Assembly: GCA_964652155.1 (NCBI GenBank)
Contig: CAZZBK010000006.1
Coordinates: 1-64,000 of the forward strand
DNA from: CAZZBK01 sp964652155
GTDB taxonomy: Bacteria > Planctomycetota > Planctomycetia > Pirellulales > PNKZ01
Reading direction: 5' to 3'
DNA length: 64,000 nucleotides
Part shown: positions 1 through 9,010 of the stretch, one piece after another
How positions within the stretch are numbered: the stretch's first letter is position 1
Layout of the letters: each line of letters starts with the position of its first letter
The notes under the pieces: generated by a model
Told to the model about the DNA's origin: nothing
Database searches by the model: none
The model's input: only the letters and a program-made list of their open reading frames with translations
Position numbers and translations under genes: made by a program

Positions 1-34
1 CCCTGTCCCCCTCTCCCATCGGGAGAGAATGGCC
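1..34. repeat. Palindromic intergenic repeat (REP-like), cut by the window edge
   Basis: A perfect 7-bp stem (CTCTCCC at 11-17 pairing with GGGAGAG at 21-27, loop ATC) is followed by a TGGCC tail. The same layout, a CTCTCCC/GGGAGAG stem followed by TGGCC, occurs at 9381-9406 inside a methyltransferase gene, so this is a dispersed repeat family. The left part lies outside the window. Confidence 0.6.
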
Positions 35-86
35 AAAGTCGACAAGCGCTTCGCTGCGAAAATGAAATCAACCGTAACTCCCATAG

Positions 87-105
87 CCGGTCCCTCTGGG
101 ACCGG
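87..105. repeat. 19-nt hairpin repeat, CCGGTCCC-TCT-GGGACCGG
   Basis: A perfect 8-bp stem with a TCT loop lies upstream of the acylase gene. It is the same element as the hairpins at 31617-31635 and 31680-31698, except that the innermost base pair is C-G here and G-C there. That change keeps the stem intact. The function is unknown; a REP-like repeat or RNA hairpin is likely. Confidence 0.6.
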
Positions 106-206
106 TCGTGCTCAATATATCTGAACAACAAGAGGAGTCTCTGATGCGCGACTTCGAAAACATTTCAAGATCGTGTCGAGGGTGCCATGCTCACGTGTTG
201 GTGCGC

Positions 207-2585
207 ATGGCCAGTCGCGTGTGGTGCTGGATCATGTTGTTCGGCACACTCATGACCGCGCCGCTCGGCGCTCAGGAGCCGACCGCCGAGTCCCTGCTGG
301 AACGCTCCAAGGCGGTGCTCGCCCAGCATGCCGGGAACATTTCAATCGACGGACTCAAAGAGCGCGTCGAGGTCATCCGCGACCGCTGGGGTATCCCGCA
401 CATCTATGCACAAAACCAGGACGACCTCTTCTTCGCCCAAGGTTTCATCGCCGCGCAAGACCGCCTCTGGCAGATCGACATGTGGCGACGCATCGGGGTG
501 GGAGAGACCGCCGAGGTGCTGGGTGCGTCGGGCGTGGCCGGCGACCGTTTCGCCCGGCTCGTGCGTTACCGCGGCGACATGCAAGCCGAGTGGACCAGTT
601 ACTCGAGCGATACGCAGCAGATCGCCACCTCTTTCACGCGCGGGATCAACGCCTACATCGCGCACATCGGCGACCGGCTGCCCATCGAGTTCCAGTTGCT
701 CAAGTATCGGCCGGGCCTGTGGAAGCCCGAGGACATTTTGACCCGCATGTCGGGCATCATCATGTGCCGCAACTTTCGTAGCGAGGTCGACCGCGCGCGG
801 CTCATCGCGGCGGTAGGCGTCGACAAGGCCCGTTGGCTCGCGCCGACCGATCCGGCCCGCGAGTTTACGCTCGACGCGGCCCTCGATCCGGCGAGCTTGC
901 CTGCCTCGATCTTCTCGGGCTATGAAGCCGCGACCAAGGCGCTCGACTTCGCGCGCGTTCCGCCGGGCAGCAACAACTGGGCCGTCGACGCGACCCGCAG
1001 CGCGTCGGGCAAGCCGATGTTGGCGAGTGACCCGCACCGCTCGTTGGCCTTGCCGTCGTTGCGTTACCTGGTGCATTTGAATGCCCCAGGCTGGAACGTG
1101 ATCGGCGGTGGCGAGCCAGCCTTGCCCGGCGTGGCGATCGGCCACAACGACCATGTCGCCTGGGGCATGACGATCGTCGGCACCGATCAGGCCGACGTGT
1201 TCGTCGAGCAGACCAAGCGTGACGACCCCTATCAGGTCCGTCGCGGCGAGCGGTGGGAAAAGCTGACCGTGGTTCGCGAGACGATCCGGGTTCGCGGCGC
1301 GGCCGACGTCGAGCTCGAATTGTGTTTCAGCTCGCACGGGCCCATTATTCATCAGGACCGCGACAAGCAGCGCGCGTATGCGTTGCGGTGGACAGGCGCT
1401 GAGCCAGGGACGGCCGGGTACCTCGGCTGCCTCGCGCTGAACCGAGTTAACAATGCACACGAGTTCCTCAAGGAGTCGGCGCGTTGGAAGCTGCCGAGCG
1501 AGAATCTCGTGTTTGCCGACGTGGACGGGAACATCGGCTGGATCGCCGCCGCCTTGACCCCCGTCCGTCAAGGCTGGGACGGTCTGCTCCCGGTGCCCGG
1601 CTGGGACGACAAGTACCGCTGGACCGGTTTCTTGCCCCGTGAACAGTTGCCGCAGGTCCTCAACCCGGCGAATCATTATGTCGCCACGGCGAACCATAAC
1701 ATTCTCCCCTTGGGTTACGGGCGAGAGATTGCCTACGAGTTCTCGGCCCCCTTTCGCTATCAGCGTTGCGACGAGCGGCTGCGTGGCACGGCACGACTGA
1801 CGCTCGACGACATGAAGTCGATCCAACATGACAACACGAACCTGGCCGCCAAACGCTTCGCGGCCGTGGTGAGCCAGGTGACGTTGAGCGACAGCGACTT
1901 GCTGCCTTACGCCAAGAGCGTTGCCCAGTGGGATGGAGCGATGGTTCGCGAGAGTCAAGCCGCACCGATATTCGCCGCGTGGTCCAATGAGGCGCTGCGC
2001 GAATTGTTCAGCCCGCACGTACCGCCTGATCTGATCGATTTCTGCACGAGCGGGCCAGGCATGGAACGTCTGCTCGACGCGCTGGAGAAACCCGACCCAC
2101 GCTGGTTCGGCTCGAACCCAGCCGAAGCGCGCGTGCAACTTTTAGAGCGTTCGTTGCGACGCGCCGTGGCGCAGCTCGAAAAGCGGCTGGGGGGCGATCT
2201 CGCCACGTGGTCGTGGGGCCGACTGCATCGGGCGCACTTCACGCACTCGTTGGGCACGCTGGGCGAGACTTACGCGCAGGCCTTTTCGCCGCCGGCCGTG
2301 GCGACCCCCGGCGACGTGAACTCCCCCAACAACGCGCGGCACGACAAGAATTTTCGTCATATTCATGGCGCGTCGTTCCGCATGGTCGTCGATCTGGCCG
2401 ACTGGGACTTGGGCCAAGCGACCAGCACGCCGGGGCAGAGCGGCCAGCCCGGCAGCCCCCATTACGCCGATTTGCTCCCGTTGTGGAAAGACGGACAGTA
2501 TTTCCCCTTGCTCTACTCGCGAAGTAAGATTGAACAATCGCGCACGCACACGCTGCTGCTGCAACAACGCTCGCCGTCACGCTAA
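207..2585 (+). CDS. Penicillin acylase family protein (Ntn hydrolase)
   Basis: This is an N-terminal-nucleophile amidase of the penicillin/cephalosporin/AHL acylase superfamily, made as a precursor that cuts itself into alpha and beta chains. The chosen ATG (207) begins a signal peptide (MASRVWCWIMLF... to about APLGAQ), so the protein is exported; an in-frame ATG at 108 would put 33 unrelated residues in front. The beta-chain nucleophile is the Ser of the GSNNW motif (codon 969-971, about residue 255 of the 792-residue product), preceded by Gly as the autoproteolysis site requires. The N-terminal DRWGIPHIYA and AQDRLWQIDMWRR segments are also typical. Length fits the family. The natural substrate cannot be read from the sequence: penicillin, acyl-homoserine lactones and N-acyl amino acids are all possible. 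An ABC ATPase follows after 33 bp. Confidence 0.9.
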   Translation: MASRVWCWIMLFGTLMTAPLGAQEPTAESLLERSKAVLAQHAGNISIDGLKERVEVIRDRWGIPHIYAQNQDDLFFAQGFIAAQDRLWQIDMWRRIGVGETAEVLGASGVAGDRFARLVRYRGDMQAEWTSYSSDTQQIATSFTRGINAYIAHIGDRLPIEFQLLKYRPGLWKPEDILTRMSGIIMCRNFRSEVDRARLIAAVGVDKARWLAPTDPAREFTLDAALDPASLPASIFSGYEAATKALDFARVPPGSNNWAVDATRSASGKPMLASDPHRSLALPSLRYLVHLNAPGWNVIGGGEPALPGVAIGHNDHVAWGMTIVGTDQADVFVEQTKRDDPYQVRRGERWEKLTVVRETIRVRGAADVELELCFSSHGPIIHQDRDKQRAYALRWTGAEPGTAGYLGCLALNRVNNAHEFLKESARWKLPSENLVFADVDGNIGWIAAALTPVRQGWDGLLPVPGWDDKYRWTGFLPREQLPQVLNPANHYVATANHNILPLGYGREIAYEFSAPFRYQRCDERLRGTARLTLDDMKSIQHDNTNLAAKRFAAVVSQVTLSDSDLLPYAKSVAQWDGAMVRESQAAPIFAAWSNEALRELFSPHVPPDLIDFCTSGPGMERLLDALEKPDPRWFGSNPAEARVQLLERSLRRAVAQLEKRLGGDLATWSWGRLHRAHFTHSLGTLGETYAQAFSPPAVATPGDVNSPNNARHDKNFRHIHGASFRMVVDLADWDLGQATSTPGQSGQPGSPHYADLLPLWKDGQYFPLLYSRSKIEQSRTHTLLLQQRSPSR

Positions 2586-2618
2586 ACGCACCGCCGGTCA
2601 CTTTCGCCCAGTTCGCTC

Positions 2619-3305
2619 ATGTACGCCGCCCAGATCGACCATTTACAGAAGCATTACTTTCTCGGAGGCGAGACCGTCCGGGCCCTCGACGGCGTCACGT
2701 TCACCGTGCCCGAGGGTGACTACGTCGCGATCATGGGCCCGTCGGGGAGCGGCAAGAGCACGCTGCTCAACTTGCTCGGCTGTCTCGACCGGCCGACCGG
2801 CGGCAGCTACTTTCTCGGGCCCGACGACGTCGCGAACCTCGACGACGACCGGCTCAGCGAGATTCGCGGCTCGCGCATCGGGTTCGTGTTCCAATCGTAC
2901 AACCTGATCCCGCAGTTGACCGTGCTCGAGAACCTGGAAGTGCCCTTGTACTATCAGCGACGCTGGTCCCCCGCCGATCGCGAGCGATGCCGCCAAATGG
3001 CCACGCTGGTCGGCTTGGGCAATCGACTCGACCATCGGCCAACACAGTTGTCCGGCGGTCAACAGCAGCGCGCGGGTATTGCCCGCAGCCTGGTCAACAA
3101 CCCTTACTTCATCTTGGCCGACGAACCGACGGGCAACCTCGATTCGGTCACCACGGCCGACATCCTCAATTTGTTCGAGGACCTCAACCGCTCGGGCAAG
3201 ACCATCGTGCTGGTGACGCATGAAGACGAGGTGGCTCATCGCAGCAAGCGGATCATTCGCCTGCGCGACGGCAAAATCCAAAGCGACGAGCGGATGCGCG
3301 ACTGA
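2619..3305 (+). CDS. ABC transporter ATP-binding protein (MacB/LolD type)
   Basis: This 228-residue nucleotide-binding subunit has Walker A (GPSGSGKST, about residues 40-48), the Q-loop in VFQSYNLIPQLTVLEN, the signature LSGGQQQR and Walker B ILADEPTGNLD. The DEPTGNLDS and SYNLIPQLTVLEN wording is characteristic of the MacB/LolD/FtsE group, which powers lipoprotein release, efflux or mechanotransmission with an FtsX-like permease. No permease lies next to it: the gene follows the acylase by 33 bp and is followed by a leftward gene. The partner must be encoded elsewhere, or this is a decayed transporter operon. The DNA downstream carries a degenerate hairpin repeat. Confidence 0.9.
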   Translation: MYAAQIDHLQKHYFLGGETVRALDGVTFTVPEGDYVAIMGPSGSGKSTLLNLLGCLDRPTGGSYFLGPDDVANLDDDRLSEIRGSRIGFVFQSYNLIPQLTVLENLEVPLYYQRRWSPADRERCRQMATLVGLGNRLDHRPTQLSGGQQQRAGIARSLVNNPYFILADEPTGNLDSVTTADILNLFEDLNRSGKTIVLVTHEDEVAHRSKRIIRLRDGKIQSDERMRD

Positions 3306-3310
3306 GTTAT

Positions 3311-3329
3311 CAGAGCCGGTTCGTCTCGG
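3311..3329. repeat. Degenerate copy of the CCGGTCC hairpin repeat
   Basis: Eighteen of 19 bases match 31612-31630 (CAGAGCCGGTYCGTCTCGG, with T instead of C at the variable base). The right half of the hairpin has degenerated (CGGCCCGC). It sits just after the ABC ATPase stop codon and before a convergent gene. Confidence 0.5.
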
Positions 3330-3339
3330 CCCGCTCGGG

Positions 3340-3696
3340 TTACGAAGACACCGTGAGCGCGCCATCGGGGTTCAGCCGCACGACCTCGCGGAGGTCAAAT
3401 AGCCGCCGGGCCTGACGATCGTCAGGGTCGAGCGCGGCCCAATGGATGCCCGCCTCGAAACTGGCTCGAATGATCGCCAGCAGGTCGTGTCGCTCGGGCC
3501 GCAATGGTTTCCACTGCGCATCGAGTTGCGCGACTTGACAGTATTGCCGGGCCGCCGCTTCTTTCAGAAACAACGCCAGGGTCCGCGTGCCGTCGCAGAG
3601 CGTCCACAGGGCGCATTCCAACTGCTTGTCGAGCACTCGGTACACGACATAAGGTTCGGCATGTTCAACGTGTTGCGCGGCGTTGGTCTCGGTCAT
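3340..3696 (-). CDS. Hypothetical protein, 118 aa
   Basis: I do not recognise this family. The product is a soluble, mixed alpha/beta-looking protein with no signal peptide or membrane segment. It is rich in charged residues around LDPDDRQARRLFDLREVV and has three Cys (YCQV, LECALWTLCDG). ATG start at 3696. It is convergent with the ABC ATPase and divergent from the sulfatase. It is preferred over the overlapping rightward frames because it fills the gap exactly and has a natural composition, but it may not be expressed. Confidence 0.5.
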   Translation of the reverse strand: MTETNAAQHVEHAEPYVVYRVLDKQLECALWTLCDGTRTLALFLKEAAARQYCQVAQLDAQWKPLRPERHDLLAIIRASFEAGIHWAALDPDDRQARRLFDLREVVRLNPDGALTVSS

Positions 3697-3821
3697 GACT
3701 GGATTCGGATGATGGACTCAGAGCGGGCGATCCAAATGACGATTAATTTATGCTACTCACGCTCTGGGCCGCATGCTACGATCAACTGAAAATTACCCTG
3801 AAATATCGCGTGGATTCCACC

Positions 3822-5357
3822 ATGACCCACCGCCGCTTCCGCCTGTTGGCCGTTCTGCTTTGCTGCCTCGCAGGGGTCTCGCTGACCCAGGCCGCACAGC
3901 CGCGGCGACCCAACATCGTGTTCATCTTCAGCGACGATCACGCCTTTCAGGCCATCAGCGCCTATGGGTCAAAGATCAATCGCACGCCGCAAATCGATCG
4001 CCTGGCTCGCGAAGGCATGCGATTCGACAACTGCTGCGTGACCAACTCGATCTGCGGTCCCAGCCGGGCCGTTATTCTCACCGGCAAGTACAGTCACCTG
4101 AACGGGTTCATTGACAACAGCGGCATTCGCTTCGACGGCGCGCAGCAGACCGTCGCCAAGCTGATGCAAGCCGGCGGTTACCAGACGGCCATGATCGGCA
4201 AGTGGCACCTGGTCAGCGATCCGACCGGGTTCGACTACTGGCACATCCTGCCGGGCCAAGGGGCGTACTACAATCCGCCGATGATCGACAACGGCAAGCG
4301 GATCACGCACACCGGGTACACGACCGACATCATCGGCGACTTGACGCTCGAGTGGCTCGAAAAGCGTCGCGATCCCAACAAGCCGTTCCTGCTGATGTGT
4401 CAGCACAAGGCGCCGCACCGCGAATGGGAACCGGGGCCCGCGCACTTGCAAGACTTCAAGGACGTGAAGATCCCCGAGCCGGCGACATTGTTCGACAATT
4501 ACGAGGGCCGTGGCTCGGCCGCCAAGCGGCAAGACATGACCATTGCCAAGACGATGACCCCGCGCGACTTGAAACTCGTGACGCCCGGCAAGCTCACCCC
4601 CGAGCAACAGCGCGCCTGGGACGCGGCCTACGCGGCCGAGAATGAGGCGTTTCAGAAAGCCAATCTATCAGGCGACGAGCTCGTGCGTTGGAAATACCAG
4701 CGCTACATCAAAGACTATCTGCGCTGCGTGGCCAGCGTCGACGACAATGTCGGCCGGGTGTTGGATTACCTCGATCGCACTGGACTGGCCGAGAACACGA
4801 TCGTCGTCTACTCATCTGACCAGGGCTTTTACTTGGGCGAGCATGGTTGGTTCGACAAGCGCTGGATCTACGAGGAGTCGGTTCGCACGCCGCTGTTGGT
4901 GCGTTGGCCCGGCGTGACGAAGCCGGGGAGCGTGAGTCGCGATCTGGTGCTTAATCTCGATTTTCCCGAGACGTTCTTGGAGGCGGCAGGGTTGCCGATC
5001 CCGGGCGACATGCAGGGGAAGAGCTTAAAGCCGATTCTGGCGGGTCAAACGCCGGCCGACTGGCGGCAACACTTTTATTACCATTACTACGAGTTCCCCG
5101 GCCCGCACAGTGTCCGGCGGCACTACGGTGTCCGCAGCAACCGCTATACGCTGGTGTACTACTACACCCTCGACGAGTGGGAACTCTTCGACCGGCAGAC
5201 CGACCCGCAGCAGATGAAAAGCGTCTACAGCGATGTGAGTTACGCCGACGTTGTGACCGAGTTGAAGCGTGAGTTGGCCCGACTGCGGAGCGAGTTGAAG
5301 GTACCCGAGGACACGCGGGCCGAAGGCCCGGCGAGTAAAGGGAAAGCCAAGACTTAG
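3822..5357 (+). CDS. Sulfatase (type I, formylglycine-dependent)
   Basis: This is a sulfate-ester hydrolase that probably acts on sulfated polysaccharides in the periplasm. The ATG at 3822 starts a signal peptide ending near LTQAAQ. The product has 511 residues. Metal-binding Asp residues lie in FIFSDDH (about residues 35-40), and the formylglycine motif is ICGPSR with the modified Cys near residue 78, followed by LTGKY. Later segments (MIGKWHL; YSSDQGFYLGEHGWFDKRW; the VRTPLLVRWPG stretch) are standard for the family and supply metal and substrate ligands. The motif has Gly where many family members have Ala or Ser (CxPSR still holds). No maturation enzyme or SusC/D-like partner lies nearby. 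A hairpin terminator follows at 5371. Confidence 0.95.
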   Translation: MTHRRFRLLAVLLCCLAGVSLTQAAQPRRPNIVFIFSDDHAFQAISAYGSKINRTPQIDRLAREGMRFDNCCVTNSICGPSRAVILTGKYSHLNGFIDNSGIRFDGAQQTVAKLMQAGGYQTAMIGKWHLVSDPTGFDYWHILPGQGAYYNPPMIDNGKRITHTGYTTDIIGDLTLEWLEKRRDPNKPFLLMCQHKAPHREWEPGPAHLQDFKDVKIPEPATLFDNYEGRGSAAKRQDMTIAKTMTPRDLKLVTPGKLTPEQQRAWDAAYAAENEAFQKANLSGDELVRWKYQRYIKDYLRCVASVDDNVGRVLDYLDRTGLAENTIVVYSSDQGFYLGEHGWFDKRWIYEESVRTPLLVRWPGVTKPGSVSRDLVLNLDFPETFLEAAGLPIPGDMQGKSLKPILAGQTPADWRQHFYYHYYEFPGPHSVRRHYGVRSNRYTLVYYYTLDEWELFDRQTDPQQMKSVYSDVSYADVVTELKRELARLRSELKVPEDTRAEGPASKGKAKT

Positions 5358-5370
5358 GTGGAAACAAAAA

Positions 5371-5414
5371 GCAGGTGCCGGGAGCCGAGCATGAACACGA
5401 CTCTCGACACCTGC
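5371..5414. terminator. Hairpin between convergent genes
   Basis: GCAGGTG (5371-5377) pairs with CACCTGC (5408-5414), with further partial pairing inside (CGGGAG/CTCTCG). It lies 14 bp after the sulfatase stop and before the convergent membrane protein gene. It could be a bidirectional terminator or a dispersed repeat. Confidence 0.5.
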
Positions 5415-5459
5415 GATCGTTTAACCGCAAAGCGGGCAATCGTGGCGTGAATGGAACGA

Positions 5460-5843
5460 TCACGCCGGACTTCGATAGCGCGCATCACCAAAGCCGAGCA
5501 AGGGGTAGAAGATGAACGGCAAAAAGGCCAATCCCAGGCCAAAACCGGCCCCTTTGCCAAATGCCTTGGCCAGATCAAGCATGACCAGGATGATGATGAC
5601 AAAGTTGACGAATGGAATCAACAACAGCAACAGCCACCAGAGCGGTTTCCCGGCGATTTCCAGAAGCACAATGACGTTGTAGATGGGGATGATACAGGCC
5701 CAGCCAGGTTTTCCCGCTTTGGCGAAGGTCTTCCATATACCGGCGATCACGACGACCATGATCGCCAGATAGACAACCACAGCCACGAGACCGACTGACT
5801 CGGTCGTTCCGTCTTGTTGGGCAAATAGTGCAGAAAGTTGCAT
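5460..5843 (-). CDS. Small membrane protein, DUF5684-like
   Basis: This 127-residue inner-membrane protein starts at the ATG at 5843; a longer frame to 5927 adds an unlikely 28-residue prefix. Three hydrophobic segments are visible: VGLVAVVVYLAIMVVVIAGIW, a central one after the family's typical KAGKPGWACIIPIYNVIVLLEIAGKPLWW, and the C-terminal FGLGLAFLPFIFYPLLGFG. The PGWxxIIPIYN sequence between the first two is the hallmark of this uncharacterised family. Function is unknown. The gene stands alone, convergent with the sulfatase. Confidence 0.8.
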   Translation of the reverse strand: MQLSALFAQQDGTTESVGLVAVVVYLAIMVVVIAGIWKTFAKAGKPGWACIIPIYNVIVLLEIAGKPLWWLLLLLIPFVNFVIIILVMLDLAKAFGKGAGFGLGLAFLPFIFYPLLGFGDARYRSPA

Positions 5844-6070
5844 TGTACGTAAGTCCTTGTGTAAAAGCCGAACGAACGAGCAAAAGAAACCCGTGAGCAT
5901 CATACCGATTTGTTGGCTGTCAGCCATGCTATTTGGTCATCTGGCGCTCATGGCGACCGGTATATTCTGTGAACGGCTCGGTAAATCCGCTTGTCGCATG
6001 AAGCCAACCGCGTAGATTGGACTCAGGGCGTTCATCGAACGGATGCAACGTACTTTCGGGCCCCTCGATC

Positions 6071-8605
6071 ATGTCGACTGCGGAGCTCACCGTGACGGAA
6101 CTCAGCGACGATCAGGCGTCGTCGAGCCGGCTGGCGCGGCATTATCAACCGTTGGTCATTACGCTTGCCGCGCTCAGCGGAGGCATGGCCGTCGATCGTT
6201 ACTGGGGGGGCAACTTTGCACTGCTCGGGGGCCTGAGTCTGCTCGGCTGGATCGGTTGGTTCGTTGAACACCGGCGCGGCAATCCGCTGCGGTCCAGCGC
6301 GCTGTTATTGCTGAGCATCGCCGCGCTCGGAGGCGCTTGGCATCACGCGCGTTGGTCGCAGTTCAACGCGGATGAGATCGGGTTGTTCACGGCGGATCGC
6401 CCGCTACCGGCCTGCATTCAGGGCATCGCGCAGTCGATGCCGCGTCGCATCGCGGCCGAGCAGCACGATCCGCTCAACGCTCTGCCGCATGGCGACCGGA
6501 CGCGGCTAAGCGTCGCAGTCGAACGGATTCGCGATCGCGACACGTGGCGCAGTGCGTCGGGGCTGCTGAACGTGCGCGTCGAGGGGCACGTGCTCGACGT
6601 GCAACTGGGGGATCGTGTGCAGTTGTTTGGCCAACTCTCGGCGCCGCAACCACCACTGAACCCCGGCGAGTTCGATTTCGCCGCGTATCAACGGGCAGAT
6701 CGCGTGCTGGCCGAGTTGTGGGTCGATCACTCGGCGGCCGTGACGAAGCTCGACACGCGCCGCGGCTACACGCTGGCCGCTTGGCTCGCACGAGTGCGGC
6801 AACATGCCGAGGGCTGGCTACGTCGCGATGTGAGTGGGTCGCAACGGGGGATGGCCATCGCGCTGCTGCTCGGCGAGCGCGAGCAGGTCGACCGCGCGGT
6901 GAACGACGCCTATTTTCGCACGGGGATGATCCATCTGTTGTCGATTTCGGGTTTGCACGTCGGGATCTTGGCCTTGGGCTTGATGGCGGGCCTGCGGCTG
7001 GGGTGGCTGAGCCGCCGCAACACGCTCGTGCTGGTGGCCTCTGTGACCACGTTTTATGCCCTGCTGATCGACGCCGAGCCACCTGCGCTGCGCGCGACCC
7101 TGTTGGTCGTGCTGGGTTGTGTCGGCATGCTGCTCGGGCGGTGCAGCCAAGCGTTTAACACGCTGGCCACGGCGGCTATCGTGGTGCTCGCGCTGAATCC
7201 GGCCGATCTGCTCCGCGCCGGCCCGCAACTCTCGTTTCTGGCCGCGGCCGTGTTGGTGTGGAACGCCGAGTCGACGTTGTTACGCCACACGGACGACCCG
7301 CTCGCCGAGTTGATCCGCGCGAGCCGTCCGCTATATGTGCGCGGCACGCTGGTGGTGTGGGACGCGCTGTGCGAGATGACGATCGTGTCGATCTTGATCT
7401 GGGCCGTCGCACTGCCGCTGATCATGTGTCGCTTTCACATCGTGGCGCCGGTCTCGATCTTGTTGACGCCCTTGCTTAGCGTGCCAATCGGGATTGCGCT
7501 CTTCAGCGGCTTCGGCGTGCTCGTGTTGGGAGGCATCGTGCCGCCGCTGTCGCACGTTTGTGGATGGTTGTGCGGCGCGAGCCTCGAGTTGATCGAGCGT
7601 TGCGTGCAAACGGCAGTCACGTTGCCCGGCAATCATGCTTGGCTCGCGGGTCCCCAGCCGTGGTGGGTCGTGGCGTTTTATCTCGTGCTGGTTCTAGCCT
7701 GCTTGCGCTGGCGCAGTGTCGTCAAACCGTCACGCGAGTTGGCCGTGGTTGCCTGTTGGTCGCTGGCCTCGCTGTTGCCGCCACCGCACTGGCCGCAGCA
7801 CGACCGCCCGTTGGTCTGCTCGTTTTTGGCCGTGGGGCACGGCTGTGCGGTGTTGCTGGAGATGCCCAACGGCAAGACGCTGTTGTACGACTGCGGGCGT
7901 TTAGGCCCGCCGGCCTATGGAGCCCAAACGATCTCGAGCTTCGCGCTCGAGCAGCGCGTACACCACTTCGATGCCGTGGTGATCTCGCACGCCGACGTCG
8001 ACCATTACAACGCGCTGCCTGAGTTGCTGCGACGATTCTCGGTGGGCAATGTGTTTGTTTCGTCGGCCTTGAGGCGCGATGCGAGTGAGCCCACGCGAAC
8101 GATGCTCACGGCGGTTCAGCTTTCGGGCGCGTCGTGCCTGGATTTAGCTCAAGGGGACCGCCTCGAATTGGATCCGGGCGTATCGATTCACGTGCTGCAT
8201 CCGCCTCCGCAGGGGATGTATGGGAGCGACAACGCCAATAGCATCGTGCTGGCGATCGAGCATGCCGGCCGACGCTTGTTGCTGACGGGCGACCTGGAGC
8301 CGCCCGGCTTGGAGCGCGTGCTCGCCTCGCCACGGTGGGATTGTGACGTGCTGCTGGTGCCGCATCACGGCAGCTTGCGGAGCAATCCGCCGGGTTGCGC
8401 CGCGTGGTGTTCGCCCGAGTTTGTCGTGATTAGCGGCGGCAACAATCCCACGATCGAGTTGGTGAGTGCGGCCTACGAAAAATCCGGTGCCGAGGTGTTG
8501 CACACGGCTCGCCATGGAACGATTACTTGCCAAATGTCGCGCGGCGGCGTTGAGATCAGCACCTGGCACCGGCGTCCGCTTGGCAAGCGGTCGGCCGCGC
8601 GTTAG
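6071..8605 (+). CDS. comEC: ComEC/Rec2 family DNA-uptake channel protein
   Basis: This is the inner-membrane channel that carries single-stranded DNA into the cytoplasm in natural transformation. From the ATG at 6071 the product has 844 residues. An N-terminal pair of helices and a soluble DUF4131-type region come first. A multi-helix Competence domain follows, with the conserved GMIHLLSISGLHVGILALG segment. The C-terminal metallo-beta-lactamase-like domain starts near VCSFLAVGHGCAVLLEMPNGKTLLYDCG and has VISHADVDHYNAL, LLLTGDLE and LLVPHHGS. All three blocks are present, so the gene looks intact. An alternative in-frame ATG at 6017 would add 18 residues. No comEA or pilus genes are nearby. 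Confidence 0.92.
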   Translation: MSTAELTVTELSDDQASSSRLARHYQPLVITLAALSGGMAVDRYWGGNFALLGGLSLLGWIGWFVEHRRGNPLRSSALLLLSIAALGGAWHHARWSQFNADEIGLFTADRPLPACIQGIAQSMPRRIAAEQHDPLNALPHGDRTRLSVAVERIRDRDTWRSASGLLNVRVEGHVLDVQLGDRVQLFGQLSAPQPPLNPGEFDFAAYQRADRVLAELWVDHSAAVTKLDTRRGYTLAAWLARVRQHAEGWLRRDVSGSQRGMAIALLLGEREQVDRAVNDAYFRTGMIHLLSISGLHVGILALGLMAGLRLGWLSRRNTLVLVASVTTFYALLIDAEPPALRATLLVVLGCVGMLLGRCSQAFNTLATAAIVVLALNPADLLRAGPQLSFLAAAVLVWNAESTLLRHTDDPLAELIRASRPLYVRGTLVVWDALCEMTIVSILIWAVALPLIMCRFHIVAPVSILLTPLLSVPIGIALFSGFGVLVLGGIVPPLSHVCGWLCGASLELIERCVQTAVTLPGNHAWLAGPQPWWVVAFYLVLVLACLRWRSVVKPSRELAVVACWSLASLLPPPHWPQHDRPLVCSFLAVGHGCAVLLEMPNGKTLLYDCGRLGPPAYGAQTISSFALEQRVHHFDAVVISHADVDHYNALPELLRRFSVGNVFVSSALRRDASEPTRTMLTAVQLSGASCLDLAQGDRLELDPGVSIHVLHPPPQGMYGSDNANSIVLAIEHAGRRLLLTGDLEPPGLERVLASPRWDCDVLLVPHHGSLRSNPPGCAAWCSPEFVVISGGNNPTIELVSAAYEKSGAEVLHTARHGTITCQMSRGGVEISTWHRRPLGKRSAAR

Positions 8606-8707
8606 CGTAACGGGCGAGTCGCATATCATGCAGGCCAGATGTGAGATGATCGTGTGCGAGCGTCATCGGGTTGGGTGGCGAGTGACGTTTGACACCGCTC
8701 CGGAGTG

Positions 8708-8740
8708 CGCCGGGTTTGCTGCGCAAAACGCCAGCCACCC
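8708..8740. repeat. GC-rich dispersed repeat, copy A
   Basis: This stretch (CGCCGGGTTTGCTGCGCAAA..., ending CCAGCCACCC) aligns closely with 13920-13953, where a similar repeat lies by the Rhs remnant. A self-complementary GTTTGC/GCAAAA core suggests a small hairpin. It lies in the 195-bp gap between comEC and the next operon. Confidence 0.5.
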
Positions 8741-8800
8741 GTCCGATGATGCCTTACCACCAGAACCGATTCTCCACCCGTTTTTGAGACGCTCGTACGA

Positions 8801-9010
8801 ATGACAGTCAACACCGGCAAGGTCACGCTTCGACGGCACGTTTACTACGCCACGTTCGACGAGCGGCGCGCGGCAGTCGAGCGCATAAATCGTGAGGCGC
8901 GTCGCGCGCCAAGTCCGTTCCTGGGAAACCTGTCTCGCGAGGAAGCCGATCGGGTGCATCTCACCCACTCGGCAATGCACATGAGCTTTTTGATCGCCGA
9001 CGAGGCATGA
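8801..9010 (+). CDS. Short DUF1569-like protein, 69 aa (possible internal deletion form)
   Basis: The 69-residue product reads like the first and last parts of a DUF1569 (DinB-superfamily-like) protein joined together: an N-terminal VTLRRHVYYATFDE stretch, then RRAPSPFLGNLSREEADRVHLTHSAMHMSFLIADE, which resembles the conserved end of full-length members of about 150-170 residues. The reading frame is intact, and its TGA overlaps the ATG of the following methyltransferase gene (ATGA, 9007-9010), so the two are probably translationally coupled. Whether the short form is functional is unknown. The family call rests on recognition of short motifs. Confidence 0.6.
   Translation: MTVNTGKVTLRRHVYYATFDERRAAVERINREARRAPSPFLGNLSREEADRVHLTHSAMHMSFLIADEA

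Noticed and set aside
342..2138. Long leftward frame of 598 codons
   Set aside because: It lies wholly antisense to the penicillin acylase gene, whose GSNNW catalytic motif and signal peptide are clear. The translation is Arg-rich and has no recognisable motif; high-GC codon bias creates such shadows.
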